The notes under the pieces are model-generated. The model worked only from the letters and a program-made list of their open reading frames with translations. It did not search any database and was not told the origin of the DNA. Position numbers and translations under genes: made by a program. From positions 310,001 to 374,000 of the forward strand of contig JAOSKU010000001.1 of NCBI GenBank assembly GCA_027493445.1: a DNA stretch of 64,000 nucleotides. The letters run 5' to 3'. Source of the DNA: Thermoleophilia bacterium (lineage in GTDB: Bacteria > Actinomycetota > Thermoleophilia > RBG-16-64-13). This document shows, in pieces, positions 63,511 to 64,000 of the stretch (position 1 is the first letter of the stretch; each line of letters opens with the position of its first letter).

Positions 63511-63956
63511 ATGAAAGAATATGAGAATCCTTGTGCAGCTGCGCTTAAGGTTGGACCACGGTCACTTCGCGTCCCGATACTGGTCACCTTAGTATTTCTA
63601 TCGCTTTGTGGTTTTCTCATCGCCTTCTATCTCATCATTACGCACTACAGAAATACAATTCCCCCATGTTATATTACAAGCGGATGCGATTCGGTGCTAA
63701 CTAGTCGGTTTTCCACAATATTGGGGTTGCCACTTTCTCTGATTGGTAGTGTGTTTTTGTTGTCATGTTCTATCTAGGAATAGCTTTGCTGACGAGCTTC
63801 CAGACGATAATCGTGCGCTCATATCAGTTGCTGGCTTCGGCTGGATTTCTAGCGGCCGTCATCCTGTTCCTGCTTCAGGCCTTTGTCCTGAAGGCCTACT
63901 GTGTCTACTGCATTGGGACTGAAATCATCGCTTGCTCGATGTGGGGGGCAGCTTGA
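63511..63956 (+). CDS. Vitamin K epoxide reductase (VKOR) family protein (frameshifted as written)
   Basis: The two halves together form a bacterial VKOR: LITHYRNTIPPCYITSGCDSVLTSRFSTILGLPLSLIG, then FYLGIALL and the C-terminal VLKAYCVYCIGTEI with the active-site CVYC. One more T in the run of five at 63754-63758 joins them into 148 residues with four membrane helices. VKOR reoxidises DsbA using quinone, and the dsbA gene lies directly upstream, overlapping the leader. The window ends 44 bases after its stop. Confidence 0.85.
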
Positions 63957-64000
63957 CGTTGACGTCGTCCCGAAAAGGCGGACGGGATCCAGCCTCGGTG

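Overview
The window is a high-GC bacterial chromosome segment, most likely from an actinobacterium (Actinomycetota). The evidence is gene content and order: a murG-murC-murB-ftsQ-ftsZ division cluster with no ftsA, followed by pgeF, yggS, sepF, proC, yggT and divIVA, and a pentose-phosphate cluster that includes opcA. No rRNA or tRNA gene was seen, so finer placement is not possible.

Layout. 1-12 kb: cell-wall and division genes, then DUF167, a DksA/TraR zinc-finger protein, lspA and rluD. 12-18 kb: a DHA2-type drug exporter with a divergent TetR regulator and a palindromic operator, a DUF1003 protein and a bifunctional proline catabolic enzyme. 18-24 kb: HAD phosphatase, tkt, rpiB, tal, zwf. 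24.5-32.3 kb: opcA joined in frame to pyrR, then pyrB and, separately, pyrC-carA. Both pyr transcripts begin with a PyrR-binding hairpin whose 3' arm is the ribosome-binding site, and both have similarly spaced promoters. 32-40 kb: nhaA, small proteins, an M20 hydrolase, an Rrf2 regulator with a membrane polyferredoxin, a SMUG1-type uracil-DNA glycosylase and a LysR regulator. 40.5-42.7 kb: nested insertion-sequence wreckage. 42.7-62.6 kb: an acyl-CoA catabolic cluster with three SDRs, six acyl-CoA dehydrogenases, a CoA ligase, a CoA transferase, three crotonases, a lipoamide dehydrogenase and a MaoC-type hydratase. One crotonase and one SDR resemble BadI and BadH, so ring cleavage of an alicyclic carboxyl-CoA followed by beta-oxidation is the best hypothesis. 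Two AT-richer blocks (58.4-60.0 and 62.8-64.0 kb) encode extracytoplasmic thiol-redox proteins: CcdA plus a peroxiredoxin-like protein, and DsbA plus VKOR.

Two features cut across regions. First, a dispersed repeat family is built from two modules (about 107 bp and 57 bp), often bounded by short inverted repeats; it occurs at seven loci and in three cases supplies or abuts the stop codon of the preceding gene. Second, at least ten frame breaks fall on runs of identical bases (murG, yggS, rluD, three in the exporter, pyrC, carA, the M20 hydrolase, a crotonase, the MaoC protein, VKOR). Each is repaired by one base and then gives a family-length protein, so most are probably sequence errors and the genes are annotated here as intact with a frameshift.
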